A DNA stretch of 64,000 nt, from the NCBI RefSeq assembly GCF_000234665.1, contig NC_018317.1, positions 405,285 through 469,284 on the forward strand, given 5' to 3'. This document shows positions 1 to 10,142 of this stretch, piece by piece. Source of the DNA: Leishmania mexicana MHOM/GT/2001/U1103. Lineage: Eukaryota; Euglenozoa; Kinetoplastea; Trypanosomatida; Trypanosomatidae. Below the pieces are notes generated by a model that saw only the letters and a list, made by a program, of their open reading frames with translations, was not told where the DNA came from and made no database searches. The translations under genes were made by a program, and so were the position numbers. Positions within the stretch are counted from its first letter, which is position 1, and every line of letters begins with the position of its first letter.

Positions 1-1352
1 CTGCTGCTGCTGCTGACGTTGTTGCTCGAGCGACATACTTTCTGCTGCTGCTTCTGCTGGCTCGATCGCTCTTTGTTCGGCTTCCACCCCACTGCCCTTC
101 ACGATCTCGCGCTCGCCCTTTTTTTTCTGCACCGGTGGCTTCCGTGCCACGAGGGTGGTGGTGGTGGGGGGGGGAGAAGGTACGCGCGCTGCCGGCGTGC
201 TTGCTCGCTTTTCGTCCCAGCCTTCCCGTCTTGGGTTTCCAAGAGGGAGGAGCGAGAGGGGGGGGGAGGTGCCGTGGGTGAAGGAGGTTGGGCTGGCCGA
301 AAGCGAAGGGGCGGAGCAGCCAGGGATGAGACGGAAAGGAGAGGAAAAAAATGAAGAAGGTGTGCTGAGGGCTGTCGTGAGAGCGCCGGGGAGAGCGAGA
401 GGGAGTGGAATCAGAAGAGCCGCACGAGGGTGAAGCGAGCGGCCGCCATGAAGAAGTGCGCTTGCGCAACAACAGCGGCGTGCTGGTCGGGGTGATGTTG
501 GCGCGGGAAGGGAGGGACGGAATGCGGAGGGGGTGGAGCTATCTGAAGCGAAAAGCGAGAGGATGAGCGTTACAGGTACGAAGCAAAAACGAGGAGGGAG
601 AGACAGGGGCAACAGAGACCGTGGAAAAGTGAAAACAAATTATGTACGGTGATGTGTGAACGCACACTTGTGGGGCGTCGGGGCGGTGCGGGGAGGAGGT
701 TCATCTACAGAGACGATGAGGGTGTCGAGGGGACAGAGAGCGAGAAGCAAAGGAAGAGAGAACAGATAGACGGATCGAGTGGGTGGGAGGAGGTGACGGC
801 GAAGCGCACAGAACACCATCCCCTGCCCTCCCCCGCCCCTGTGCACGCGCTCGGCTTGTGCGCAACATGCATGCGTGTGAGTTGCGGTGGCGGTGCACTA
901 CTGGGGAAGGGAGGACCAAGCAGTCGCTAGGGGACCAAAACGAAAGGACGACGTGGGAGTGGATAGAAACGCATACACGAAGAGGGCGTCTCGTTTTTTT
1001 CTTTTTGTTGTTGTTGCTTTCGCGCGTGTATGTGCCAGAGAGGGAGCGGAACGAGATGGGGAGGGAGGGAGGGGGGAGGGGGGAGAAGGGAGCGGGCGAG
1101 GGACGAGGGACGAGAGAGTCCCGATCCGCAAGCGCTGAGCAGAAAGAGGATCCCATGTTCACATATCAAGCGGGAAGAGAGGAGAATGAGAAGGGGCAGC
1201 AAGGCAAGGAGGCAGAGGACAATGTTTGATGGCACATGCACACGCACAAAGTGCGAAAACCGCAACAAGACTGCGCGAAGGAGTGAGGGCGTAGCGAGCG
1301 AGCGAGCAAGACATGTGCGTTCTTCTTCGCCGTGCGATGGTTCCCCCCCCCC
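1..1352. other. Intergenic spacer / 3' flank of small TM gene
   Basis: No supported gene. The stretch opens with a short CTG run and is otherwise purine-rich on the plus strand, with G runs near 170 and 1060-1090. It would hold the 3' UTR of the gene ending at 1353 and the pyrimidine-rich processing signal for the next gene to the left. Open frames here are low complexity and overlap on both strands, so I treat them as chance. Confidence 0.6.
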
Positions 1353-1799
1353 TCATCGTGAGTCGTCCGCTTCATCGTCGCGCGTGGCGGGCGACTCGGG
1401 GGGCGACTCTGCGAGGCGGGGGGAGGGGCAGGCCTCGGAGCGGGGTTGCGACGCAGGCTTCGTCCTCTTGTGATGCAGAGAACTCATCAAGAACAGCATG
1501 CCGTTCGTGCGCCTGTGCCGCTCCCCTCGCTCATGGCGGTGCTTGATGCGGCGGTGCCATCGAAAGCACTGAAAGGCGCATCCGATGCCACCAAGGACAA
1601 CAATGATGCCAACGATAAGCCAGACATACCACAAGTCCCTCGACCAGCTCTTCACCGTCGGCATCGTGTAGAGCAGTCGATTCTTCTCCGCTGCCGACTC
1701 CATGCACAGTGTGCCATACTTCGATACCGCATACTCCCTTCGGCCGAGGTACGGATCACAGCCTGGAAGCGTGGCCCCGTTGTCCTTGGGGTTGGTCAT
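1353..1799 (-). CDS. Small single-pass membrane protein, unknown function
   Basis: 148 residues, starting at MTNPKDNG after a C/T-rich leader (plus-strand purines at about 1812-1835). A short N-terminal part of about 55 residues contains two cysteines. One strong membrane segment follows at about residues 57-79, introduced by a W-x-x-x-x-W-Y-V-W motif. A basic His/Arg-rich segment and a Ser/Pro/acidic tail of about 60 residues complete it. There is no recognisable signal peptide, so topology is uncertain. The frame stays open upstream only through low-complexity UTR-like sequence, which is why I chose this ATG. The DPY...C pattern before the membrane segment resembles the end of the ectodomain of the protein at 22261-23658, so it could be a shortened relative; that is inference. 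No function is assigned. Confidence 0.6.
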   Translation of the reverse strand: MTNPKDNGATLPGCDPYLGRREYAVSKYGTLCMESAAEKNRLLYTMPTVKSWSRDLWYVWLIVGIIVVLGGIGCAFQCFRWHRRIKHRHERGERHRRTNGMLFLMSSLHHKRTKPASQPRSEACPSPRLAESPPESPATRDDEADDSR

Positions 1800-1926
1800 G
1801 GAGGCACGTGAAGGCCGTGGGGGAGGGGGAGAGAGAATGTGTGCCCTATTCTGTGATCCTACTGCTGCTGTCGACCCAACCTTCACACACCTACGCATAC
1901 GCACACAGGCGCGCAGAGAATCGAAG

Positions 1927-1952
1927 ATATATATATATATATGTGTGTGTGT
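1927..1952. repeat. (AT)8 followed by (GT)5 microsatellite
   Basis: Direct dinucleotide run AT then GT, 5' of the small TM gene on its transcribed strand. Typical of trypanosomatid spacers. Confidence 0.9.
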
Positions 1953-2914
1953 GCGGTGGGAGAGGGGGAGGGATAGGGGGAGGGGCGTTGTTCTTGCCTT
2001 CCGGAGGGCAACAATAGTGGTTGAGGCGATTCGTGGCGAGGGGGTGTCCAGGGCGGACACGTCGCGAGCAAACTCAGAACAAGACAATCTGCGTGTGTGA
2101 TGACGATGACTGCCACCCGTAGGCATACCAGAACGCGTGTCGGTGCGCGCTCCCAACTGCGTTCGCGTGGAGCCGACGTGCGCGTCCGGAGAGCGGGGGG
2201 CGGGGGAGGGGGGCAGGAGAGCGGAGAGCGGAGAGGGGGACGGTGGGGCACAGCATTGCATTACCAGAGATGAGTGGAAGAGAAGGTAGAAAAAAGGTAA
2301 GTGGCAAGACCCGGAGAGGGACATGACGCTCTGTGCAGGAGGGGGTTGCAGCAGCGGCGGAGCAGCAGAGAACGAGCGAGGTCCACGCAAAGCCTGTAGA
2401 GGACGCCTGCAGCACCAGAGCCGCGGCGGTGGTGGTGGGGAGGGGCGGTAGCACTTCCCTTCTGCAGGCGACAGCATCGACACGATTGACTCCGGCGACT
2501 GCTCATCCGCACCAGCAACAGAGGCTCCAATGCGTCCTCGAGGACGCCACGACAGGGGCGTTCCGTGAGGGAGGGGGTTGGGTCTCGGTGAGTGGGTAGT
2601 AGCTTGGACACTAAGGCGGGAAAAGGACGGGGGTGGGTGGAGGAGGCACCGATGAAGAGCAGGAAACGAGTGAGAGCGCACGTTACTTTCTTTGGTCTAG
2701 GGACACGTACAGAAGGAGAGGGAGGAAGAGAGAGGGGGTGCCTACACACAGGCACAAAGGAGGGCGGCGGCCGCCGCAGGAGGGCGTGACAGTACATGAG
2801 GAGTTTCCCCACACCCCAACGCGGGGGGGGGGGGGCAACACAGGAGGGGAGGGGGTGGAGGAGGATCAGGTTAGGCAAGGGCGCACGGCGAAGTTGTAGG
2901 TGTGTGTGTGTGTG

Positions 2915-3014
2915 NNNNNNNNNNNNNNNNNNNNNNNNNNNNNNNNNNNNNNNNNNNNNNNNNNNNNNNNNNNNNNNNNNNNNNNNNNNNNNNNNNNNNN
3001 NNNNNNNNNNNNNN
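2915..3014. other. Assembly gap (100 N) at a TG microsatellite
   Basis: Exactly 100 N, directly preceded by a TG dinucleotide run (about 2900-2914). The fixed length suggests a placeholder of unknown true size. The break was probably caused by the repeat. Confidence 0.97.
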
Positions 3015-3153
3015 AGAGGGAGTTCACCGTGCCCACAAGGCGAGAGAGAGAAACACGAGCCACAGACGGAGTCGAGTGGCGCTGGCACCGACTGAGGTCC
3101 CGTATTCCACAATGTGAGTGCGCGCACACGCACACATCCACACAAGCGACGCC

Positions 3154-5580
3154 TCAGCGACTGCCGTCACCACTGCCGCAGTGCCGCCACATCCATCGCT
3201 GTCGATAGACTGGGAAGAGGCTAAAGTGCGTCCGCAGCGCTATCGACGAAGCGGCGCGATCGATGCTGCTCATGCTGTCGCGGCTGGTCGCCTCCGTCAC
3301 GCCGACCGACATGCATCGTGAGCGCAGCTCTACCAACGACTCGGCGAAAAGTTGTTCCAGCTCTACTGTAGACACTACGAGGGATCGTAGCGCCGTCTCC
3401 AAACTGTCTGATGGCCATCTCGACGGGTGCGTCGAGCGGTGTCGTCGTCGTCGCCGCGATGGGAACGACTTCGACGCCGCTGCTCCCGCTGCTGTCGAAC
3501 GCCTGGCCGCCACGGCCGCAGTGACCGCTCGTATCGAAGCTGCGTCGGGGCGGTTCGGTACAATCAGGTGCACATGCTCATGAGTGTGCACGTTCCACAG
3601 CGAGAAGAAGAAGGCGTCAGGGATGAAGAGTGACGGCGGCGGCGGCGAGGACCATGTCGGAGGCGAGGCTGGGCTTCCACGCCTCCGCCCTTGACGGGCC
3701 TTCCTCGACCTGGACCAGCACAAAAAAGGGAGTGCGGCGGCACCAGATGATGCTGCAGCGATGGCGGGCGTCCTCACTGTCGCCATGCCACTGCCCCGCC
3801 CGTTGCCCTGCCCTCCATCATTCGACTGCCGGTAGTAAAGTGGCCCTACATTGACAGCGACCTTGCGCTCACGGTGGCGACAAAAGGCTCCACCGCTGCC
3901 GTGCGACCACCACCGCCGCCACCATTCGCGGCAACGTCGAAGCGTTCGTGTCACGCCTCCCCGAACACCATCTCCTTGGAGTCTCAAGTGCGAGCCAGTC
4001 CCGCTTCCGACGCCTGGCGCGGCGAGCAGGCGGGCGATGAGCTCACTGTCCCGCGGTAAGCCTTGGTGTGAGCCGCTGCGACTGCTCCTCTTCGGTGCAT
4101 GACGACAAGTAGAGCTGTAGCGAGCTGGTGAAAGAAACGGCGGTGACGCCGACTTCGGCGGACGCCCACGGCGTCCCTTAAATCCAACACCGTGGCGCGG
4201 AGGTACAGGCGTTGGACCTCCCTGCGTGGAGTTTGCGGCTTCTGAAGGGGGTGCAGCCCCTGCACCCACAGCGCCAGTCGAACTTTCCTTTCTCACGCGC
4301 TGCTGCTGAGTTGCCACGGCGTGCGGCACATCGGCAAGCGGCAGCTGTCGCACGTACGCCCTCGTCGCCGCTTCCAGCCAGCGCCACACACCTCGGTTGA
4401 TCTGGCGGTGTTGCAGCAGCACATTCGACAGCAGAGCCGCCTCGATGGCCGCCTGCGGACTCGCGGCGACAGACGCATGCGGGGCGAGATGACCGCGATC
4501 GTGTCCGCGTGCCTTTAGCTCCGCCGGTACCCGTCGCGCTGTCTTGTCCAGTGAACGGTCCGTGAAGAAGGTGCTGCAGCGGCTCTGTCGCCGTGCACGG
4601 TCGACCGTGTCGCGGGTGAGATAGTACCCGCACCACACAGGAAGACGAGCGACGGGATCGTATAACAGTGTAAACCGCTGGCGTGGTAGACACAGAAGCG
4701 GCGACGCAGCCGCCAAAGTTGCGGAACCCTGGTTCTCGGTGTTCTGACAAGTAGCGGAGACGAAGACGTCTACCAAGTGCTGCGGCAGCGGTTGCCACCG
4801 ATGCAGGGGTGCTCGTGTGAGATGCGCGATCGAGAAGAGTGCCGAGGCGGCAAGGGAGGCGGTGGAGCCTTTGGCTGCTGCTGCGACGGCGGGGCACTTT
4901 GCGAGAGGGCGCGTGCCTTTGTTTATCATACGCGTGCCCCACTGAACTTCTTTGGCAGTGTCGCGATCGGCACTGCTCAGCCGCGAGTGGCACGCAGGGG
5001 AGTAGAGCTTCAGCAGCGTGGGCCGTGAGATGCGCTGTGGGAGCCAGCGGCGGCCTGTGCAGGCAGCCAACCACTCTGCGGCATGTCCGTAGTCAAGCCG
5101 GCGCGTCTTGCTCACGGATCGATGTGCTGAGGTGCACCAGAGCCTCCGCCACCACCACGACCCCGGCCATGCGGCTGCTGCGGGAGAAGGCAGCAGCCGC
5201 AGCGAATTGCGGCGCTTGGCCTCGCGCTGAGTGTACAAGTGAGCTGGACGTCGGCTCAGCCAAGGGCTCAGGTGCACACCGACGATAACACCGCAGGTGC
5301 CCGCAACGGCTGCGGTGGTGCATGTCAGCCACAACTTAGGCGGCTGCGACGGCGCGGGGGACGACAGCGATGATGTTAGCGTCGGCTGTGCACGAGCCCC
5401 GCGCACCGACCCAGCTGCAAAGTACGCGTGGTCATGCAACAGGCGTCGCGCTGCCTGTGCGCAACACGGCGGAAAGAGCAAAATTAGTGAAGGCAGCGAG
5501 ACCTCTGGTGTTACGCAGTCGCGTGATGAGCCGAGTGTCGATGGCTGCACAGCGGCCGGCTTAGCGGGTACGCTCTCCAT
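3154..5580 (-). CDS. EndoG-like DNA/RNA non-specific (DRGH) endonuclease, membrane anchored
   Basis: Predicted 808 residues. The core matches the beta-beta-alpha-metal (NUC1/endonuclease G) family: a DRGHLAP motif at about residues 361-367, then LLSN...Q..NRGVW..LE about 25-40 residues later, and a GPLYY strand near 579 followed by IPDAFFFSLW near 653. In this family the DRGH histidine is the general base and the Asn on the following helix binds the metal. About 165 Gly/Pro/Arg-rich residues separate the catalytic helix from GPLYY, so the protein is much longer than typical EndoG. A hydrophobic segment at about 83-103 could anchor it in the mitochondrial inner membrane, as in trypanosomatid and animal EndoG. 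The start is the ATG at 5580, placed exactly after the first AG following a pyrimidine tract; the next Met is past the membrane segment. Family call firm, start uncertain. Confidence 0.78.
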   Translation of the reverse strand: MESVPAKPAAVQPSTLGSSRDCVTPEVSLPSLILLFPPCCAQAARRLLHDHAYFAAGSVRGARAQPTLTSSLSSPAPSQPPKLWLTCTTAAVAGTCGVIVGVHLSPWLSRRPAHLYTQREAKRRNSLRLLPSPAAAAWPGSWWWRRLWCTSAHRSVSKTRRLDYGHAAEWLAACTGRRWLPQRISRPTLLKLYSPACHSRLSSADRDTAKEVQWGTRMINKGTRPLAKCPAVAAAAKGSTASLAASALFSIAHLTRAPLHRWQPLPQHLVDVFVSATCQNTENQGSATLAAASPLLCLPRQRFTLLYDPVARLPVWCGYYLTRDTVDRARRQSRCSTFFTDRSLDKTARRVPAELKARGHDRGHLAPHASVAASPQAAIEAALLSNVLLQHRQINRGVWRWLEAATRAYVRQLPLADVPHAVATQQQRVRKESSTGAVGAGAAPPSEAANSTQGGPTPVPPRHGVGFKGRRGRPPKSASPPFLSPARYSSTCRHAPKRSSRSGSHQGLPRDSELIARLLAAPGVGSGTGSHLRLQGDGVRGGVTRTLRRCREWWRRWWSHGSGGAFCRHRERKVAVNVGPLYYRQSNDGGQGNGRGSGMATVRTPAIAAASSGAAALPFLCWSRSRKARQGRRRGSPASPPTWSSPPPPSLFIPDAFFFSLWNVHTHEHVHLIVPNRPDAASIRAVTAAVAARRSTAAGAAASKSFPSRRRRRHRSTHPSRWPSDSLETALRSLVVSTVELEQLFAESLVELRSRCMSVGVTEATSRDSMSSIDRAASSIALRTHFSLFPVYRQRWMWRHCGSGDGSR

Positions 5581-5582
5581 CT
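5581..5582 (-). promoter_or_regulatory. Predicted spliced-leader acceptor AG abutting the EndoG-like ATG
   Basis: On the minus strand a C/T-rich tract (plus purines at about 5660-5735) is followed by no AG until 5581-5582, which touches the ATG at 5580. If used, the whole 5' UTR would be the spliced leader itself. Confidence 0.4.
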
Positions 5583-6043
5583 GCGGCGAAGCATGCAGAT
5601 GGATGTTGAGACCACCCACCACCACCGCCGCCCCGAAGACACGGAATCAGACCGACCCCGGAGAGAGAAGTACAGAGAGGAGAGAGCCGCGCATGGGGAG
5701 GAGCAGAAAACGGAGAGAAAAGGGAGGCCCAGCGCAAGCGATGGCGGCCCGTCGCGGCAGCACATCCAGCAACACACACACACATATAGACATATACGCA
5801 CACGCGTGTAATCGCTGCGCTGCTCCGGGAGATGATAAAGGGACTCTCAGAGTGACAGATGGAGGTGGATGACTGCACGCGTCACCGGTGGACCCTCGCC
5901 TCCCCTATGAGGAGGAGGAGGGGGAACGAAATTACGGCGGGAGAAGTTGTGGAGAGGTGTGGCGAGACCGCCTCCCTCGTCCGTCAAGGGCACGCCCACA
6001 CGCGCAACACATAAGGAACATGAATCAAAGGGCGGGTTGCTTC
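5583..6043. other. Intergenic spacer upstream of EndoG-like gene
   Basis: Contains the pyrimidine tract for the EndoG-like gene (plus purines at about 5660-5735) and a short CA run near 5777. Nothing else is recognised. Confidence 0.6.
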
Positions 6044-6751
6044 TCAGCCACTTGCCAGCAACACAGGGAAGACGCTGTGTGTGAAAGAGAGAGACACGGG
6101 CGGCATCTCCTGTAGAGCAGACGCGTTCGCAGCGGAAGCATCCACCTCCTCGCACTCACGACCGCACCACGTGGCACGCCCACGCACGGTGCTTGTTAAT
6201 CGGCTTGATGGAGCACCACAGCGTCTGTGGCGACATGTGCTCTTCCTTCCGTTTTGCAGGTCCATATAGAGCCCGTGGAATACATCCGCGGCTGGTGCGA
6301 GCATACCTCCGGTTCTGTGTACTTGTCTGGCGAGGGTTGTTTGTCGAACTGACGGGAGGCTGTCGCCGCTCTCCCTCGAGCTGGATACACTGTCGCTGAG
6401 CGACTTTGCGTAACACTGGAGCGTAGGCGGCGCTGCTTGCAGTGCAAGATGCGCCATCCTTTCTGAGACCTCGGCTTTCTTATCTGACGACACTCGGTAG
6501 GAGATGCGCATCACGCGCAGCATGTCGTCCACCCGCTTGGCAAGCACCTCACGCTCGTGGTAGTGGTGACTGCAGCCTTTCCATCACATACGAGAAGGCG
6601 ATGCACACCACCACGATGAGCCTTATCAGCCCTCAAAAATGATGAGGACAACCCACTTCTTGTGTCCCCAATACGAGAGAGGCGGCGGCGACGTGTAGTA
6701 GACGGCGTCCTGGCACTCCGCCGGTATCACGCGCAGACCGTCCAATTTCAT
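6044..6751 (-). pseudogene. Frameshifted remnant of a small one-TM membrane protein
   Basis: An ATG at 6751 opens a 41-codon frame (MKLDGLRVIPAECQDAVYYT...) that reaches a W-x-x-x-x-W motif and the first half of a hydrophobic segment, then stops at 6626. The hydrophobic segment continues in another frame just after (LIRLIVVVCIAF..., about 6570-6620). A third frame then carries a basic cytoplasmic-looking stretch (HHYHEREVLAKRVDDMLRVM) into the open frame ending at 6044. One base missing in a G run near 6628 and one extra C near 6572 would explain both shifts. The layout (short ectodomain, one TM, basic tail) matches the small protein at 1353-1799. Either a recent pseudogene or sequencing errors; the reads must decide. 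Confidence 0.6.
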
Positions 6752-7802
6752 GGTGGGCACCATACCGGCTCAGACACGTTCCAAAGAAGGGGTCGGAGCG
6801 AGGCGCCGTGTGTTGTCGCCGTTCATTTCTTTGCGTGTTTCGGTATATATGTGTGTGTGTGTGTGGGGAGGGGGGGAGGGTGGTGGCGCTGCTTCTCTCT
6901 TGCGTGCTCAGAGCGAGTTCTCACGCATGCCGATGCGGGTGCGGCTGTGCATTTTTAGGCGAAGATGGAGGGTGCGTGGGTGGGTGGGGGATACGACACG
7001 TATGCACGCCACGATGAGGGAGGGAAGCACGCCCTGACAGTGCCGTTGCTGAGAGACGGGGGAGAGACGGGGGGAGGAAGGGAGAGAGAGGGTGGAAAGG
7101 CAAGAACGAGGACATGAGCGCTGCGCCGGAGTACGAAGGCGCAAGCGAAGCAGCGTCGCTCATGTGTTCCCGTTAAGAGTATTCCTGTGTTGCCCGTTCT
7201 ACGCGTCTCTACGTGTGTTTGTGCGTGCCTTGCTAAGAGACATGCCCGCATCCCTACACAGGACATGATGATGCAGCTGTGCCCCTCTCTCCTCCGTGTG
7301 CCGTTGCTGCTGTTGCTTCGATTTCGTTACTCTTGTACTGTTACGGAGCACCACGACACGACTGGGCCCTCCAACGCCGATCGTGTTGTCGACGGAAAAG
7401 AAAAGGTTGACCGCCCGTGTGCCGCTGTGTCGCTGTAGGCATCTGTGTGCGCTGATGCGTAGAGAAATAGATGCGCAGGCACCACCACGCACGCGTCGCT
7501 CCTCTGCCTCTTAACTTCCCCAGATGTCCCGCGTCCCCCTCACAGGCCTATCTCCTGCTCATACACGCACACGCGCGAAGAGAGGTGATGCTCCTATGCG
7601 TCGTGTAGCCACCGCGCACCAGTATTGACGTGACGCGGTGGCTACCCGCGCTACCTTGCCCTGTGCGGACAGAGCACAGACACACACACATACAAGACAA
7701 GAAATGCGGCAAGGTGGCATTGCGAGGGAGGAGGGGGAGGGGGAGGGAAGCCTCATGCGCATGGGAGGTGGAGAGAGGAGGACACCACCTCAGAAGAGTT
7801 CT
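6752..7802. other. Intergenic spacer
   Basis: Between GPN1 and the pseudogene. It has a GT run near 6846-6862 followed by G-rich sequence, and purine-rich plus-strand segments at about 7060-7100. No gene seen. Confidence 0.6.
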
Positions 7803-8786
7803 TCATGGCGCAGTACGCGCTGCCTTGGCCTCGAGTGCCTGTTGCTTGCCCCGCTCAATGGAGGCTGCGAGCTCGCTCATGCCCGCACCCGACGCCGCCG
7901 ACACTGCTGCGTATGGTAGGTCTTCGTAGAACTCATGCAGGAACAGAGACATAGACTGCGCCAGCGTCCCCGCGTAGCTGTTCTCTTGGTTGGCGGGCAG
8001 CACCTCCTGGGAGCCGAGCGCGGCCGCCCCGATGCGCGTGCCCTCGCCCCGCCAGTCGGCATTCTCGTCATCGCCGGGCTCTCCGGAGACGGCGCGTCTG
8101 CTCTGATTGCTGCGGCGGGGGTTAGTCACAGCCTCGTCAAGTGCGTCGTTGTCCCGCATCCACGCAATCACCGAGTCTGCAGACACCACGTCGGTCTTGT
8201 TGAACACCACGACGAGGGGCACCTGCTGCTTGAGCATGATGCCGCTCGAGTACAACATGGTCGACACGAAAGTTTGCGGGCTGCTCACACAACGCACCGT
8301 GTCGGCGACGAAGAGGAGCACCGTAGGGAGCACAGCACCAAACGAATCTGCGATGAGATGCCCTGAGGCGGACCACGTGAACACCTCGATCTGGCCAGGT
8401 GTGTCCACAATGATCCAGTCCAGTGTCGCCTTCTTCTTCTCCAGCAGCGACACGACCTGGTGAATCTTTGTGGCGAAGAGGTTCAGCGACGTCATGATAG
8501 CGCCGTTCGGGCCCAGCCGGTAGTTCTTCATGACCTCCCCATACTTCACGCTGTCACGGATGTCGATGTTCACGTTGTACGGGGTGTGGGTCACGGCGGG
8601 GTCGAGGTTGATGAAGTACGAGCGGATGCCGTTCGCGTGGGCGTAGTGCTGCATGCGATGCACCAGCGTTGTTTTGCCAGTGCCGGCCATGCCCACCACA
8701 AGGATCACCACTGGCGTTGTCTCGGTGGAAGAAGTGGTGATGGGTGGCGAGGCTGAGGCCGGGGCAGACGAAGATGTGTCGACCAT
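7803..8786 (-). CDS. GPN1: GPN-loop GTPase 1 (GPN1/XAB1/Npa3 type)
   Basis: 327 residues, close to a minimal GPN1. In order: P-loop GMAGTGKTT (32-40), NLDPAV (60-65), the diagnostic Gly-Pro-Asn loop at 92-94 within LGPNGAIMTSLNLF, switch DTPGQIE (128-134) and base-recognition NKTD (196-199). GPN GTPases are cytoplasmic and work as dimers, the GPN loop of one subunit reaching the phosphate of the other. They are needed for assembly and nuclear import of RNA polymerase II. The C-terminal part has an acidic linker (about 245-255) and ends without obvious motifs. The start is the first ATG after the predicted splice acceptor at 8839. Distinguishing GPN1 from GPN2/3 rests on overall similarity, but GPN1 fits best. 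Confidence 0.88.
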   Translation of the reverse strand: MVDTSSSAPASASPPITTSSTETTPVVILVVGMAGTGKTTLVHRMQHYAHANGIRSYFINLDPAVTHTPYNVNIDIRDSVKYGEVMKNYRLGPNGAIMTSLNLFATKIHQVVSLLEKKKATLDWIIVDTPGQIEVFTWSASGHLIADSFGAVLPTVLLFVADTVRCVSSPQTFVSTMLYSSGIMLKQQVPLVVVFNKTDVVSADSVIAWMRDNDALDEAVTNPRRSNQSRRAVSGEPGDDENADWRGEGTRIGAAALGSQEVLPANQENSYAGTLAQSMSLFLHEFYEDLPYAAVSAASGAGMSELAASIERGKQQALEAKAARTAP

Positions 8787-10142
8787 GATGCAGGGAAATG
8801 ATGATGGGCCGAGAACACGGGTATACACAGAGAAACGGCTTGTGTGTGTGTGTGTGTGTGGAGGGGGACGACGGCTGAGGAGGCTGAAGGATGCTGCACT
8901 GGTGGATCGAAAGATCCTTGCGGTACCCTGTATGCAGGTACACACACATACACAGGAAAGCCATGGGCACACAGAGAGAGATGAAAGGGTGTGTGGGGTG
9001 TTGGTGGTGGTTAAGATGACCATGGAGAATGCGGCTGGACGTAACGTCATGGGTGTGCTCGAACGAAGCGGGAAATCGCGAACTTCGCATGTTTGTGCAA
9101 AGGAGTCGAAGGAGGGGACGGCCACGCGCGCGCATGTCATAACAGGCGTGCCCCTCCTCCTCCTCCTCCTTACCTCTGTGGCTCACGTTCCCCACCCTTC
9201 AGTGCTCGTCCGTTAACGCACGCGCTTGCTGCGCCGCCTTTGCTGCACGTCCGAAACCCTGCCCCCCACCTGCCTCTCTGAGAGGTCCAACACGTGCACC
9301 TGCACCGCAGAGATGAAGGCAAGGATATTCCATGCTTCGCTGCCGTGTTGGGGCGTTGGCCTGATGCGTTCCTGTTTCCTTCGCTTGTAAAGTTAGACGC
9401 CGTTGCCACCCATGCGCTGCCATTGATAGGGGAGAGGGGGAAAGCATCGTGCGAGTGGCAACTACATGCAGAGTGTGGGGAGGGAGGGAGGGAGGGAAAC
9501 GAGCCGGACACGAGCGGGGTGCAACGCGGAGAAGCCGTCCGGGTCGTCCCCCACCAGCGCACACCACTCCCTCTCTCTCCCTCTCACGCACAGACCCTCT
9601 CTCAGGCATCATTAAACGGCGGGGGAGGGGGGGGGGGAAACGCAGAGGACTACGGCGCTCTCGTGACGTGTGTAGATGTACACACGTGCGCGCCGTCATT
9701 CATGAGTCCACAACACCTCCAGGCACACAACCCCTCGGGTGCTGGTGCCAGGGCAGGAAGAGAGACGGGAGGGAGAGGGGAAAGGACCGACACTCAGCGA
9801 GATTGTCCATCGCGACATCCACAGCGTCTCTGTTCCTCTGTGCGCGCGCTTGCATTGTGTGTGTGTGTGGGGGGGGGGGTCGGTGGGTGTGCTCGCATGA
9901 GGGCTATTGGTGGAGGGAGGGGGTGGTGCCGGTCACTGCATCATCGCCACGCCTGGCGGGGACCACCCCACCCCACCTCTGCACAGACTTTACATCACGC
10001 CATCCACCGTCTTTGCCTTCTACTCCTCTTTTCGATAGTGTACCCGCTCTACCCCCTCACCCCTCTACACCCATCGCTGCATCACACTTCGGCCGTGTCT
10101 CCTGCATGGCGAATCCATTACGTCGAGTGACATCATTAAACA
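8787..10142. other. Intergenic spacer upstream of GPN1
   Basis: Holds the GPN1 leader, a (TG)10 run at 8841-8860, G runs near 9610-9640 and 9870-9880, and the 3' flank of the 1023-residue gene. No gene supported. Confidence 0.6.
8839..8840 (-). promoter_or_regulatory. Predicted spliced-leader acceptor for GPN1
   Basis: On the minus strand a C-rich tract and an AC dinucleotide run (8841-8870) lead directly into an AG at 8839-8840, about 52 nt before the ATG. Tract followed by first AG is the standard trypanosomatid acceptor layout. Confidence 0.5.

Larger units (their letters stand above)
1800..3153. other. Intergenic spacer with microsatellites and an assembly gap
   Basis: Lies between the EndoG-like gene and the small TM gene. 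It holds an AT/GT microsatellite, long purine runs on the plus strand, a G run near 2823 and the 100-N gap. Long minus-strand frames here (for example 2261-3145) are Pro/Ser/Leu-rich readings of pyrimidine tracts and one runs through the N gap. No gene is supported. Confidence 0.6.

Noticed and set aside
2261..3145. 294-residue minus-strand frame upstream of the small TM gene
   Set aside because: It runs through the 100 N and is Pro/Ser/Leu/His low complexity read from pyrimidine tracts.
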